Below, in pieces: positions 33,850-44,850 of a stretch of DNA of 64,000 nt. Numbering within the stretch: the stretch's first letter is position 1; each line of letters starts with the position of its first letter. The position numbers and the translations under genes were made by a program. The notes under the pieces were generated by a model. It did no database searches, was not told the origin of the DNA, and was given only the letters and a program-made list of their open reading frames with translations. The DNA is from Galaxea fascicularis (lineage: Eukaryota; Cnidaria; Anthozoa; Scleractinia; Euphylliidae): positions 16,859,467 to 16,923,466 of the forward strand of contig OX419342.1 in the NCBI GenBank assembly GCA_948470475.1, read 5' to 3'.

Positions 33850-34079
33850 AACGCGTTCCAAACTAATTTGTGGCATTACATTTTGGAGAAATTCGGTGCA
33901 AGATAAGCAAAAAGCACCGAAGAATTTTGTCAATCCGAGTGAAGCTGAGCGTTTCATCGAAGGAAAACTTCGTTTCCGCCAAGTTCATAAGAGCCACGAT
34001 TTAGAATATGGGAATTCCGCCAAAATAACAATATTTTATTCGACTTTGAGCAAGCATAATTATAAGAACACAGTTTACC

Positions 34080-34560
34080 GTTTTTAAATAAGAAATTCCG
34101 AATTTCGGACCCACTCAACACTTATCCGAGGGAAAACGATCATTACTATTTAACTTGAAAAGTATTCCTAATTTCGGACCCCCTCAACACTTTTCCAAGG
34201 AAAAACGGTCACTTCTATCTAGTTCGAAAGGTGTTCCGAATTTCGGACCCTCTCAAGACTTATCCGAGGAAAAACGGTCATTTCTATTAAACGTAAGAGG
34301 GATTCCGAAATTCGGACCCCCTTAACACTTATCGGAGGGGAAACGGTCATTACTATCTAACTGGAGATGTTTTCCGAATTTCGGACCCACTCAACACTTA
34401 TCCGAGGAAAAACTATCATTAATATTTAACTTGAGAGGTTTTCCGAATTTCCGACCCCCATCAACGCTTATCCGAGGAAAAACGGGCACTTCTATCTAAC
34501 TCTTCCGAATTTCCGACCTCCTTAACACTTATCCGAGGAAAAACGAACATTACTATTGAT
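34080..34560. repeat. Left subterminal minisatellite, about 63-bp unit
   Basis: About seven diverged copies of a unit with TTCCGAATTTCGGACCC, CTCAACACTTATCCGAGG and AAAAACGGTCATTACTATC. The array resumes after the tRNA-like insertion, at 35758-35850. Confidence 0.9.
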
Positions 34561-34564
34561 GTGT

Positions 34565-34603
34565 GGCTTCATAGCTCAGTTGGTAGAGCATCGCACCGGT
34601 ATC

Positions 34604-34636
<33 letters not shown>
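34565..34636 (+). tRNA. tRNA-like gene, copy 1 (Thr-GGU-like)
   Basis: 72 bases fold as a cloverleaf: acceptor GGCTTCA/TGAAGCC, D arm GCTC-AGTTGGTA-GAGC, T arm ACGGG-TTCGAAT-CCCGT. The anticodon loop is CCGGTAT, giving GGU (Thr). Position 33 is C rather than the near-invariant U, and the anticodon stem has an A-C mismatch, so a tRNA-derived repeat is as likely as a working tRNA. A-box and B-box (GGTTCGAATCC) are intact and TTTTT follows. Confidence 0.55.
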
Positions 34637-34637
<1 letters not shown>

Positions 34638-34672
34638 TGACTTTTTCAGGCTTCTTCTTTCCAATTGCTTAA

Positions 34673-34703
<31 letters not shown>

Positions 34704-34814
34704 ACTTGTATCTACAACCGCAGTACAAATATGAATTATTTCATATATATACTTCACACCACTTCACTGTGCGGGAAAATATGAACTCAACAATTGACCT
34801 CGCTCCCAATGTGT

Positions 34815-34853
34815 GGCTTCATAGCTCAGTTGGTAGAGCATCGCACCGGTATC

Positions 34854-34886
<33 letters not shown>
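34815..34886 (+). tRNA. tRNA-like gene, copy 2 (Thr-GGU-like)
   Basis: Same sequence as copy 1, exactly 250 bases downstream, with the same U33 loss. Confidence 0.55.
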
Positions 34887-34887
<1 letters not shown>

Positions 34888-34922
34888 TGACTTTTTCAGG
34901 CTTCTTCTTTCCAATTGCTTAA

Positions 34923-34953
<31 letters not shown>

Positions 34954-35064
34954 ACTTGTATCTACAACCGCAGTACAAATATGAATTATTTCATATATAT
35001 ACTTCACACCACTTCACTGTGCGGGAAAATATGAACTCAACAATTGACCTCGCTCCCAATGTGT

Positions 35065-35103
35065 GGCTTCATAGCTCAGTTGGTAGAGCATCGCACCGGT
35101 ATC

Positions 35104-35136
<33 letters not shown>
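35065..35136 (+). tRNA. tRNA-like gene, copy 3 (Thr-GGU-like)
   Basis: Same sequence as copy 1 and the same 250-base spacing. Confidence 0.55.
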
Positions 35137-35137
<1 letters not shown>

Positions 35138-35172
35138 TGACTTTTTCAGGCTTCTTCTTTCCAATTGCTTAA

Positions 35173-35203
<31 letters not shown>

Positions 35204-35314
35204 ACTTGTATCTACAACCGCAGTACAAATATGAATTATTTCATATATATACTTCACACCACTTCACTGTGCGGGAAAATATGAACTCAACAATTGACCT
35301 CGCTCCCAATGTGT

Positions 35315-35353
35315 GGCTTCATAGCTCAGTTGGTAGAGCATCGCACCGGTATC

Positions 35354-35386
<33 letters not shown>
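35315..35386 (+). tRNA. tRNA-like gene, copy 4 (Thr-GGU-like)
   Basis: Same sequence as copy 1 and the same 250-base spacing. Confidence 0.55.
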
Positions 35387-35387
<1 letters not shown>

Positions 35388-35422
35388 TGACTTTTTCAGG
35401 CTTCTTCTTTCCAATTGCTTAA

Positions 35423-35453
<31 letters not shown>

Positions 35454-35564
35454 ACTTGTATCTACAACCGCAGTACAAATATGAATTATTTCATATATAT
35501 ACTTCACACCACTTCACTGTGCGGGAAAATATGAACTCAACAATTGACCTCGCTCCCAATGTGT

Positions 35565-35603
35565 GGCTTCATAGCTCAGTTGGTAGAGCATCGCACCGGT
35601 ATC

Positions 35604-35636
<33 letters not shown>
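35565..35636 (+). tRNA. tRNA-like gene, copy 5 (Thr-GGU-like)
   Basis: Same sequence as copy 1. Its unit is cut at ATACTTCACA (35757), where the duplicated target sequence begins. Confidence 0.55.
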
Positions 35637-35637
<1 letters not shown>

Positions 35638-35672
35638 TGACTTTTTCAGGCTTCTTCTTTCCAATTGCTTAA

Positions 35673-35703
<31 letters not shown>

Positions 35704-35849
35704 ACTTGTATCTACAACCGCAGTACAAATATGAATTATTTCATATATATACTTCACATTACTATTGAACTTGAGAGGTTTTCCGAATTTCGCATCCCCC
35801 CACCCCTCCCCCGTTTAATACTTATGCGAGGAAAAACAATCACTTCAAA

Positions 35850-38670
35850 TTAAGCTAACTGGATAGGTTTCCCGTCGGGCCACGTCAACACTTGCTCAAG
35901 AAATTACTGTACTGTACAGTTCGCTGCGGCTGGATGATGAATGATAAAATACATTGTATGTAGAAACAAAAAGGCAGCCTGTTACTGGGAGCTGTCGGAG
36001 AAATCATCTTTCTCTCCGAGATATTCAACAATTTTACATTTGTCCCTTCCTCCTGTTTGCTCAATGAAGATGACAGACCTCTTCAGCTTCAAGCTTGCCA
36101 GCATCCCGCATTTCCTGAAGATGATAACACTTACGTCAAACGAGAAATGACTAACGTAATTATATTACAGTAATAAAATAACACAGTCTACTGAAAAGTT
36201 TCTTTTTCTCGGGAAAATCTAAAGCCAGCAGCCATCAGATACAGAGGAAAGTTATAAAGCCACCCAATAAACTTGCGAGTCTATTGTTAATGAAATGCGG
36301 AGTTGCATGTCTGTTTTGAGTTTTTATTCTTGATTCCCGAATAATTACCCTCTCTAAACTTTAAACCAAAACTAACTTCCCCTCCCAACGCAAAATTTGT
36401 ATTTGCTTGGTTTCTGTCTCTTTTGTATTTCTCGTTTTAAAAGCTCCAGATAAATTACTTGAAACAGTTTCTTATTACATGTTCACCAAGAGGTTTTTAT
36501 AACACCCATTTAAGTTATTTAATTTGAAGTAACTGACATACATAACGCTTAAAACTTTATATTTTATGATCTTGACTATCAGTAATCAATAGCAATTTTC
36601 TGAATAAACGCGAAACAAGGCATTTACTTTTCATAGGCACTGAAGAGAAAGTTTCATACCTGGATCCGCATCCTTTCCCAGCTTTTTTTCGGTGTGGCGA
36701 CGGCCGTGCTTACATCCAGTAAACACCCATATTCTAATCCCTTCCAACTTTTCTAAAGGAAGACCATTTCAGACAGCCTTTGCTTTGCCATGAACAACCG
36801 TAACATACCACAATTTCTCTGCTTGGGATGGCATTGTTACCAGAAACTAAACACTGATTACTCAGGCAAGGCTAGTGATTAACTAGCAGAGCACTTATTT
36901 CAAGCTGATCTTGAGCTACGTGACTATCTTATATTTACATAAATGTTTTCTCACGGTTCACGTTTGGGAGTGCCGACAAGGAGGTGTGAAAATGCGGCAT
37001 TAAGACAGCAAACAAAGAGTTCGTTGCACAACTGATTTTTTTTTTTTTTTTGGATAGATGTTTTCCGAAGAAGATGACCAACCAGAGTTTAAAATGGAGG
37101 GCTGACGTTTTAAAGCCTCTAGATAAAATTCTAGTTGGGAGAGCCACTGGGTTATAGGTGTCACAGTTGTAATACAAATGCCGGCTCATCCTTTTGTTCT
37201 ACATTCAATGGTCGGTATTGTTATTTTCAAGTTGCGAGCGATCAACGTGGGCATTTAAAATAGCCTAACTTACTAGCCTGAAAAAACACCGCAGTTAATG
37301 TCAGTTAATAGTTGGCACCGCCAGTGATAAAGCATAATTGCAGAGTATATAACGTTCATTGTCCCGTAGTTGGTAGATATGTGTTCGATTCGCGGTGTGA
37401 TAAAAAATTCTTCCCCGAGCCGTTCGAGGTGACACAAATCTAGTGAATTAAAATTGATTGATTGGCGGAACTGTGTCTTTTTGTTCTCAGACCGATGGGA
37501 CTGCTAAGCAAAGATCGGCAAAATATCCCTGGTCAATAAGCATGAAATGATCAAACCACAGATGAGAAACCTTCACTAAAGGCCTAGGGTATTATCATCT
37601 TTACTGAAGCTGGCTTCTGTTTCATTTCTGATAAAATGAACAATAGCCTGTTCTTTGTCCAGCAACATTTAATCTAAAAGGTGTTACCAATCCAACGTAA
37701 CATCATAGCCAGTGTTATTGTTCCAAATCGAACAGCTAAACAGCCCGGCATTGAAAATTCTTGATGTCTCCATCACCGCTTCGCTTGAAATATTTGAAGT
37801 TAGTTTTAACGATACGTGTTCGAGTCCTTGCGCTAATATATTGCACAGTACTCAAATCAAGGAATCTGCTTCTGCTCCTCAAGACAGTCAAACGATCTTC
37901 TTTACTTCAGACTCAGGAACCGAACTTGAAGTATGTATTTGACGAGAGCACGATCTCTGGTGAGTAATATTTACCGGTATGTATGCTCAAGCAGTTTGTC
38001 TTTTGACTTTTTTGGATCAAACATTTGGGAAAGCAAGGTTACTGAATTACAGGAATTAGATTAATATTTATGGCGAGATATCTGAAATTTTAAATGTGTT
38101 AACGACTGATAGAGAATTTTGATCCGTCGAGAGATCAACAGAAGGTGCCATGTGATTCTATTTCGACAAAAATTTATTCTGAGTTCAAATGCTCCAAAAA
38201 TCATTCTACATGCAAATGCTCAGCCTAAGCCGGTCTTATCGAAGGGAACCGGCTCGAATATTCTATTGTGCATATGTGTGTGAAGTGAAGTTAGTCACTT
38301 AAAGATGAAAGCTAAGAACTATAGAATGCTCGCCTAATAAGTAATTAATCAGATAAAATAAGCGGAAGATCTGTTTGGGTATTTAAAAAATGAATGCATG
38401 ATTTTGTACTGTAGGTTAATTAGAGTTCTAAATCCAAATTACACTGAGAATTACCACTCTAAATATTAATTAGAGATGAAGATGTATAGATGTTTTTATG
38501 TGACCTGAATATACCAATTCTGTTGGCTGTCACCATCATGAACTTTTATGTACATTTCATTGCTTCCGATTCACACTGGAAGATCGAGGCCACCACCAGA
38601 GCAGGAGAATCTTGTGCTGACAAGTCATGACATTTTGGGATCATTTGTGGCGGTGAACTTGTAAAACCAT
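35850..38670. other. Interior of the 6.45-kb element without ORFs
   Basis: No frame above about 85 codons and no recognisable transposase. A weak tRNA-like trace (CCGTAGTTGGTAGATA, GTTCGATTCGC) lies near 37,370. Confidence 0.6.
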
Positions 38671-38675
38671 GATAA

Positions 38676-38930
38676 GGGACGGACCATTAGAAAAGTTATG
38701 GAGGGGGGGGGGGGGGGGTGGACGAAGTGCAAAAAAAAGTTCATGCAAGGGAAAATTAAGTGAAAAAATAATTCATGTTTGCAGAGTAGACCAATATCAA
38801 CACAACATTTTGACAAAATAAATATTCATTCACGGGAAACATTGAAGAAAAAAATTCCTGCGGCTAAAACTTGTGTATTCCCGCTCCCCCCCCCCCCCCC
38901 CCCTTCATAACTTTTCTAATGGTCCGTCCC
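38676..38930. mobile_element. MITE with GGGACGGACCATTAG ends
   Basis: 255 bp. Ends GGGACGGACCATTAGAAAAG and its complement, with TAA on both sides (38673-38675, 38931-38933). A G-run and a C-run face each other inside the TIRs. The 3-bp TAA fits PIF/Harbinger MITEs. Confidence 0.85.
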
Positions 38931-39539
38931 TAAGATACCAGTTATCCGGAGACCAGCTCCCGAAGGACTGTATTATTTTATGTTACTTTTCTTTAACCGA
39001 TGGAGGCAAACTGTTGTCTTCTACTAGAAAACATCTTCAATCTGAGTGTGACAAATTGAAAGCCGAAGAGTGACTGTGTTTTTTTTTCCCTTTTAATAAC
39101 ATGCAGTGACAGTGGTTGAAAGGAAACTTCAATTTCAAGAAAATCCAGAGTAATTTAACTTCTTAATATTATATCATTCAAGGCTTTTCGTTTGGTAAGG
39201 TATTTTGCAATTTGAACAAAAAAGAAAAAAAAACCTCTAGTGGCTTAAGACAAAATTAATTCAAGAAGGATATTTTTAAACCAATTTCAGTTATTTTGTT
39301 TATTCGTGTACTAGCAAACAACAAAATGCCTTGAACAAATGAATTGCTTGACCTTAAACAAGATTTTCTGGCAAACCGAAGTCAATAGGTTTGGTGCTAA
39401 CTTCTTACATTTTACGGTAATTGTTTATCAAGGTATCAAATGGTTCGTGATGGATGATCGACCTATATAAAGAATACAACAACTTGAAATTAAATTTTCT
39501 TCATCGTTCATCTTCACTGTATAGAACTGTTATTGTTAC

Positions 39540-39950
39540 GGAGGTCCGAAAGTCTTGACGTCGCTCCGGGTTCCGAAATTCGGAAACGTCTGTGGGTTGT
39601 TAGGGGTTCCGAAATTCGGAAACGTCTTAGCGTTGGTAGGGGGCTCCGATATTCGGAAATGTCTTGCGTTGTTGGGGTTTCCGAAATTCGGAAACGTCTT
39701 GGCGCTGTTCGTGGCTTCCGAAATTCGGAAACGTCTTAGCGTTGGTAGGGAGTTCCGAAATTCGGAAACATCTGGCTTTCTTACGGGTTTCCGAAATTCG
39801 GAAACGTATTGGCGTTGTAAGGGGGTTCCGAAATTCGGAAACCTTTTTGGATTATTAGGGGCTCCGAAATTCAGAATAACCTCTGCATATTTAGGGAATT
39901 CCGAAATTCGGAAAAATCTTCATTGTCTGGGAGTTCCGATACTCAATAAA
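39540..39950. repeat. Right subterminal minisatellite, about 36-60 bp unit
   Basis: About ten copies of GTTCCGAAATTCGGAAACGT spaced by GTCTTGGCGTTGTTAGGG-like segments. Together with the left array this puts the same palindrome near both ends of the 6.45-kb element. Confidence 0.9.
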
Positions 39951-40301
39951 ATCTTGAGGTTGAGTGAAACCATTGATTTGTGCTGAGAAAATTTGCGTTT
40001 CCGGATAAAATAGGAATTCCTTCTTCTTAATTTTAGCACGATTTTAAGATTCCGAGCTTATAGAGAAAATTATCCCTTGTGTAAAGGAGCTTTTTTCGAA
40101 TTCCGCGCAAAAGTTACTTGTACTTTTTTGGCCAAATCTTACTGTTTTCCGTTGAAACTTCTCAGAACCCTTGGCTCAAATTTATGATTCCGACTGAGAT
40201 TGCAGTTGTGCTCGTCAAAATAAGCGATTTTTCTCTTGAATCTAAGTAATTGCTCTGAATTTGTCAAAAATGTAATGCCACAATTTAGTTTGGAACGCGT
40301 T

Positions 40302-40990
40302 TTTTTTTGGTTGTCATATATGTTAAATTTAACTTCATAATCTAAGCGTTTTTGATATGGATGAAAGATAACAAAATTAGTTTTCTTTATATTTAAGGAT
40401 AGTTTATTAGCGTTTAGCCAGTCACAGACGTTAAGTAGCTCCACATTTACAACAGATTCAAGTGATTTTAAATTCTTATCAGCATATAGCAGATTTGTAT
40501 CATCAGCAAATAGGTAGAATCCTAGTTTGTTTGAAGCCTTGTAAATGTCATTAATATAAATCAAAAACAATAAAAGACTCAAAACAGAACCCTGTGGCAC
40601 TCCACAAGAGGTTTTCTCTCTTTTAGAAATATAGGCACCAACCTGAGTGGTTTGGGTTCTTCCATTTAAGTATGAGCAGAACCAATCATTGATTACACCA
40701 CGAATTCCGTAATGAGCCAGCTTATGTAGTAAAATAGAATGATCAACTGTATCGAATGCCTTTTGCAGATCGATAAAGACCCCACACGAAAACATGATGT
40801 TCCGTTGAACATCTTTCTCGAAATCCATATTGATAATCATAAAACATATGATGTTTGTTCATGAATTGTTTTCGGCGATTATACATAAGCTTTTCAAAGA
40901 TTCTATTAAAGAATGAAAGAAGAGAAATTGGCCGATAATTACTAGGATCAGTTGCATCACCACCTTTGCAAAGTTGATTTTTGGCGGGGA
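40302..40990 (-). mobile_element. CR1-like LINE, N-terminal half of RT ORF
   Basis: The minus strand encodes reverse transcriptase palm blocks: FIDLQKAFDTVDHSILL, SCGVPQGSVLSLLLFLIYIN and the catalytic FADD box (YLFADDTNLLY), ending KFNIYDNQ at 40302. Upstream, in another frame, is the RT entry block SNYRPISLLSFFNRIFEK (about 40870-40930), so there is one frame disruption and a deletion between YGFREKCSTEH and GVFIDLQKAF. It belongs to the same copy as 33040-33849. Confidence 0.85.
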
Positions 40991-41034
40991 TGGAACACCA
41001 TACAATTCCGTCAGTCTCCAGGTATTTACACGGA

Positions 41035-41468
41035 GGTTGCTTGCAAAGAGTATATGGTTTCCTTTACACCCAAACACCGCATCAAGTTGTTTAAAGAAAT
41101 TGAATGCTGAAAAAAGCTGCGCGATCCGAATTACATTCTTCAGAACTGCTAGACCTCCAAGAATTTCAGCCAGTGCCTTGGGATGTGCGCTTAAAAATCA
41201 TGCTTGGAGTAACCTCTGGAATTTCATTCCTCCACGAAAATGATGTTGTCCACTGTGACCTTAAAGCAGGAAATATATTCATTGGTGGAAACGGAGAGGG
41301 AACGGATGGGTAGTAAAACTAGACGACTTTGGTTCTGCTCGTTATAATTTCGAACAATTTTCACCCAAAATTTGTTGTCAACAAAACAGATTAAAATTTA
41401 CCTTGTGTTTGAAACTCCCCATAGCGTCTGCAGATCCTAATAACGCGTGTCCTCAGTACCAAAACCTG
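41035..41468 (+). pseudogene. Protein-kinase catalytic fragment, frameshifted
   Basis: The frame at 41104 encodes PWDVRLKIMLGVTSGISF followed by HENDVVHCDLKAGNIFIGG, the kinase catalytic loop (HxDLKxxN; here HCDLKAGN). After a 2-base frame change the DFG block follows as VVKLDDFGSARYNFEQF, then the frame closes at about 41468. An upstream piece in yet another frame (KLFKEIE) looks like the N-lobe helix. The HCD form and LDDFGSAR resemble cnidarian tyrosine-kinase-like or RIP-like kinases. The fragment lacks the ATP-binding loop and the rest of the C-lobe, so it is a captured or dead piece. It adjoins the LINE half at 40990. Confidence 0.7.
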
Positions 41469-41544
41469 ACACCTTTGCATGTATGAAAGACCAGTAACCT
41501 TAATGGTCTCGCGGGAGTAAAAGCTAAAAACGTGATCACACATG

Positions 41545-41880
41545 TTGCAGACAAATAATTTAGCCGTTAATTTACGGCTAAATCTACGTTCACTTCTATT
41601 ACAGACAAATAATTTAGCCGTTGATTTACGGCTAAATATAGGTTCACTTCTATTTCAAACAAATAATTTAGCCGTCAATTTACGGCTGAATGCAGGTTCT
41701 CACATATTGCAGACAAATAATTTAGCCGTTAATTTACGGCGAAATCTAGGTTCACATATATAACAGATAAATAATTTAGCCGTTAATTTACAGCGAAATC
41801 TTTGGTCAGTATAATTTGTGTGAAAAATTTAGCAGTTAATTTACGGCTAAATTTTCCTTTGTATAATTTTCTGAATGAGT
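41545..41880. repeat. Palindromic minisatellite, about 60-bp unit (right, inverted)
   Basis: About five copies of ACAAATAATTTAGCCGTTAA, TTTACGGCTAAAT and TAGGTTCACTTCTAT, the reverse complement of the array at 27865-28385. Confidence 0.9.
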
Positions 41881-42024
41881 TTTTGGCTAATTTTTTGTTA
41901 TATTTGTAGAATGCGTTTGTTGCAAAATTCGCCGTTGTCTAAACTTTCGTGGCAATCTGGCCTTATATCACATAAGGATTCCTAAAGCTTAAACTGCGAT
42001 CCGCTTATTCTAAAAACCTGGCCC

Positions 42025-42123
42025 CGGTTGTTCAGCGCTATCCACCGGATAAATCACTAATTGCACAATCCACTGGATAGATATTTATCCGGTGGATAGG
42101 GCTATCCAGCCTTTGAACAACCT
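42025..42123. mobile_element. Short MITE, about 100 bp
   Basis: GGTTGTTCA outside and CTATCCACCGGATAAAT inside on the left, with complementary copies on the right (ATTTATCCGGTGGATAG, TGAACAACC). Confidence 0.8.
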
Positions 42124-42129
42124 GGCTCT

Positions 42130-43780
42130 GGTCTTTAACCAGGATTTTAAGATACGAAATGTCAAACTTGTTGCCAAGTTTCATGCCTGGAAATGTCTCC
42201 GTTTTAAGATACGAAGGAAATTAAGGCACCTGAAATAGGCCCAAAATAGTCGGGTAGGACCAAATCACTCCAGACTATTGACGAGCCACCACAAGGCAAC
42301 TGTTTATAAGTGGATCACACCAGGCGAAGAAATGTTGTTTTTGTACGTACATGATGTCACTATAACATACATGAGGAGAATACCTTCAATTCATATGCAC
42401 TATTTGTCGTTGAAGGAAATAACTTTTTCTCGGTTGAGGTATATCTGTTGAGTGTTGACGAATCTACTACCTTGGGTGCCACAGGTTATTTTCTTTTCGT
42501 TTGGAGGAGGGAAATTACGCGGCGCCTGAGACGTGGCCACGAGGCGCTAAGCACCAAGACTGAAAAAGAATAACCTCTGGTCGGACGAATACTGAACCTC
42601 ATTTCCGTGCTGTGCTGTCGCCTGGGAAACCACGCTTTTCGTAACCCAATCACTGTACAGTCGTTGTTTCATTTGAAGAACAGGCTATCAACGACTTAGG
42701 CCAAATTCTGTCTTAATTTTATGATATGGAAATGAATTTTGGCTCGCCCATCAGCTCTTGCGACCAGAATCCCGTTTAGTCTCTCGCCTTCTGTTTTGGT
42801 TTTCAGGGATATTCATTTTTTGAACGGGTCTCTGGAGCCAGGTTACGAATCTAAAAATCAAATTTGTCCAGTTAAAAGATACTTTTTTCTATTTTCTGGT
42901 TAAATGAACAATGACCAAACAATGAACCGGGGATGAAGTACTGTACAGTGCATGGTTCTTGTAAAAAGCTAGGAATGGCGCTGCTTTTTTTTTTCTTGCA
43001 TTTAGGCGGCCGTTTCAATATTTTGCGGAATTTTCCTCAGCGGTTGGAAAATCGCCGCGCTCGCTGGTTCAACACTCACCACTGTATTCTTTCTGGCACT
43101 TTATTCGCACCTCAAGGACACATTCATTCAATCTGGTAACAAGTTCCATTCACAATCCTTTCACAGTCTTTTCGCCGTCTTTTCACCGCCTTTGCACCGT
43201 CTAACTTACACGTACAACATTTCTCTATTTATCTACCGTACTGATAAAAGCGGAAGTTCACACCCTGTTACGTTCATCCTTAATCCAATTACATGCCTGT
43301 CACACCCTGTATTCAGGACACGAAATTTTCCGCATTCGTTTATTAATCCCAAATTAACGCTTGTTTCAATGCTACAATTAATCCTTAGTTAGCTTCATAT
43401 GTCACTTAATTATGCAAGCAAATGTTCCACAACAGTGATTTTTTTTCAAGAATTTCTTCAACTGGTGACACTGTCTGTAGCCTGTACGTATACGACGAAC
43501 ACAATTTCGCCTATTGCGAGCCAAACCTTTCTTCGAGCTTGCTCTTTATTTGTAGATGTAAATTACTCTTTCCAGCGTTTACAGAATTTGCAGTAATATC
43601 AATCGCTAACAGTACTGTATAGCATAACAAGGTCTAATAAAGATTGCAGAGTTATCACTGTTAAAAAAAAGTACTGTAATAGAAACATCATTTTTAGCTC
43701 AGGCCTTGGTAGGATTTATGCATGGTTCAATTCTACCTGTACCCCCCCCCCCCCCCCCTCGGGCAACCTCTGGGACAAGT
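42130..43780. other. No gene recognised
   Basis: Non-coding; short frames only, ending in a poly-C run at 43,743. Confidence 0.6.
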
Positions 43781-43785
43781 CCAGA

Positions 43786-44043
43786 TTGCTTCAAGCAGGT
43801 CTAGTTCCCCGGGGTAGGCGGCCGGGCAATTTGAAAATAACTCCTCGTTGTTCTTGTGAAGTAGGCCACTTCTCGGTTCACGATGGCGCCGAACTGCGTG
43901 AAGAATACCAAATCCTGGTCCACGGAGTTCAACATTTTGCTCAGTCCTCTGAGTTGAAAAAAATGGCAGTTGATTTAAACCGTAAAGGGCCAGACATTTT
44001 AATGCTCTATAAAAAGTATTCTAAGAAGCACTTTAAAAAGTAA
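43786..44043 (+). other. Unassigned ORF, possible terminal exon
   Basis: The frame ends with a charged, protein-like stretch (FSVHDGAELREEYQILVHGV, then LKKMAVDLNRKGPDILMLYK) and a Lys-rich tail before TAA. A cag acceptor precedes it near 43800. I do not recognise it and see no partner exon. Confidence 0.25.
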
Positions 44044-44534
44044 TTTGATCAAAAACTCGCGGTTTCATTAATGTGGTATTAATGTTCTGTTCACTAGTGC
44101 TGTTACAGTTTTTTCGTCAGTATTCTTCTTCAAAGATAGTGTTCATATTTTTATTATATAACCGTGAACAGGTAGTATTCTTTGTTCAAAACCTCTAGAA
44201 GAGCGTGTATGTTTTTGACAAAATGTCTATTGCTCGAAATCAATATTATTATGTTCATTTTTTACACAAAATGGCGTATTTGTGGTTTATGAGGAGCCCC
44301 GGAACTGGGGAATTGTCTCTTTCTGTGTGCCCGGGGGTGGGGAATAGATCGCCAAGTACGAAAAAATTGCAAATCCCCGGGGGTGTGCCGGGGAAGGGGG
44401 GGGGGGGGCATGGTAACACGTAGAATTAAACCATGCATTATTTGTTGTATATTATTATACAGTTTCTGTTTTATTCGCCCACATTAAGCTTTTGTTTTAA
44501 ATTCAGATCATGTTTACAATTTTGGTTATCTTAA

Positions 44535-44850
44535 GCAAATGCTAGATGTCCCTTCCTATTCTAGATTACTCGATACTGGAAACTTTGCCTGAAGGTGCGA
44601 CGTCCACTAAATTCAGTTGAATCCAACATCAGGTTAATTCGGGTTCCATTCAGAGAACGACTGATCAACCGTGAAGTCACGCGAACATTTTGCTTACCTT
44701 TAACAAATGCCAGATGTTCCTTTCTATTGTCTCGATAATATTAATGCTTTGACTGAAAGTGCAACGTCCACTAAACTCAGTTGAATCCAACACTAAGTTG
44801 ATTCGTGTTCCGCTTAGAGAACCACAGATCAACCGTTAAGTCATAGGAGG
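44535..44850. repeat. Two-copy tandem repeat, about 155 bp
   Basis: Blocks with CAACGTCCACTAAACTCAGT, TGAATCCAACA and GATCAACCGT(T/G)AAGTCA occur twice, about 155 bp apart, with roughly 20 percent divergence by eye. Confidence 0.75.

Larger units (their letters stand above)
34563..35757 (+). repeat. Tandem array of 250-bp tRNA-headed units (SINE-like), 4.8 copies
   Basis: Four full 250-bp units and a fifth truncated one, appearing identical. Each has a 72-base tRNA-like head, then CTGACTTTTTC (a T-run), then a tail on CAATTGCTTAAATTGG and CACTTCACTGTGCGGG. ACATTACTATTGA precedes the array and also follows it, a probable 13-bp target-site duplication. The site is inside the minisatellite at 34080-35850. 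The open frames in each unit that end SSVGRASHRYRGGHGFESR are translations of the tRNA-like head, not genes. Confidence 0.9.
33850..40301. mobile_element. 6.45-kb inverted-repeat DNA element inserted in the LINE ORF
   Basis: The left end is AACGCGTTCCAAACTAATTT and the right end in reverse complement is AACGCGTTCCAAACTAAATT; similarity continues for about 50 bp (GTGGCATTACATTTT...). TTTT lies on both sides. Removing the element and one TTTT rejoins the two LINE halves in frame. Subterminal tandem repeats with a TTCCGAAATTCGGAA-type palindrome lie near each end (34080-34560 plus 35760-35840, and 39540-39950). No long ORF is seen inside, so it is non-autonomous. It carries a tRNA-like array (34563-35757) and a MITE (38676-38930). 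A 4-bp duplication occurs in several superfamilies, so class is unassigned. Confidence 0.8.

Noticed and set aside
34691..35632. Four identical 63-codon ORFs ending SSVGRASHRYRGGHGFESR
   Set aside because: They are translations through the tRNA-like head of the 250-bp repeat.
39533..39986. ORFs rich in RNSET or PKFGNV repeats
   Set aside because: They follow the TTCCGAAATTCGGAA minisatellite unit; the apparent protein repeats are by-products.
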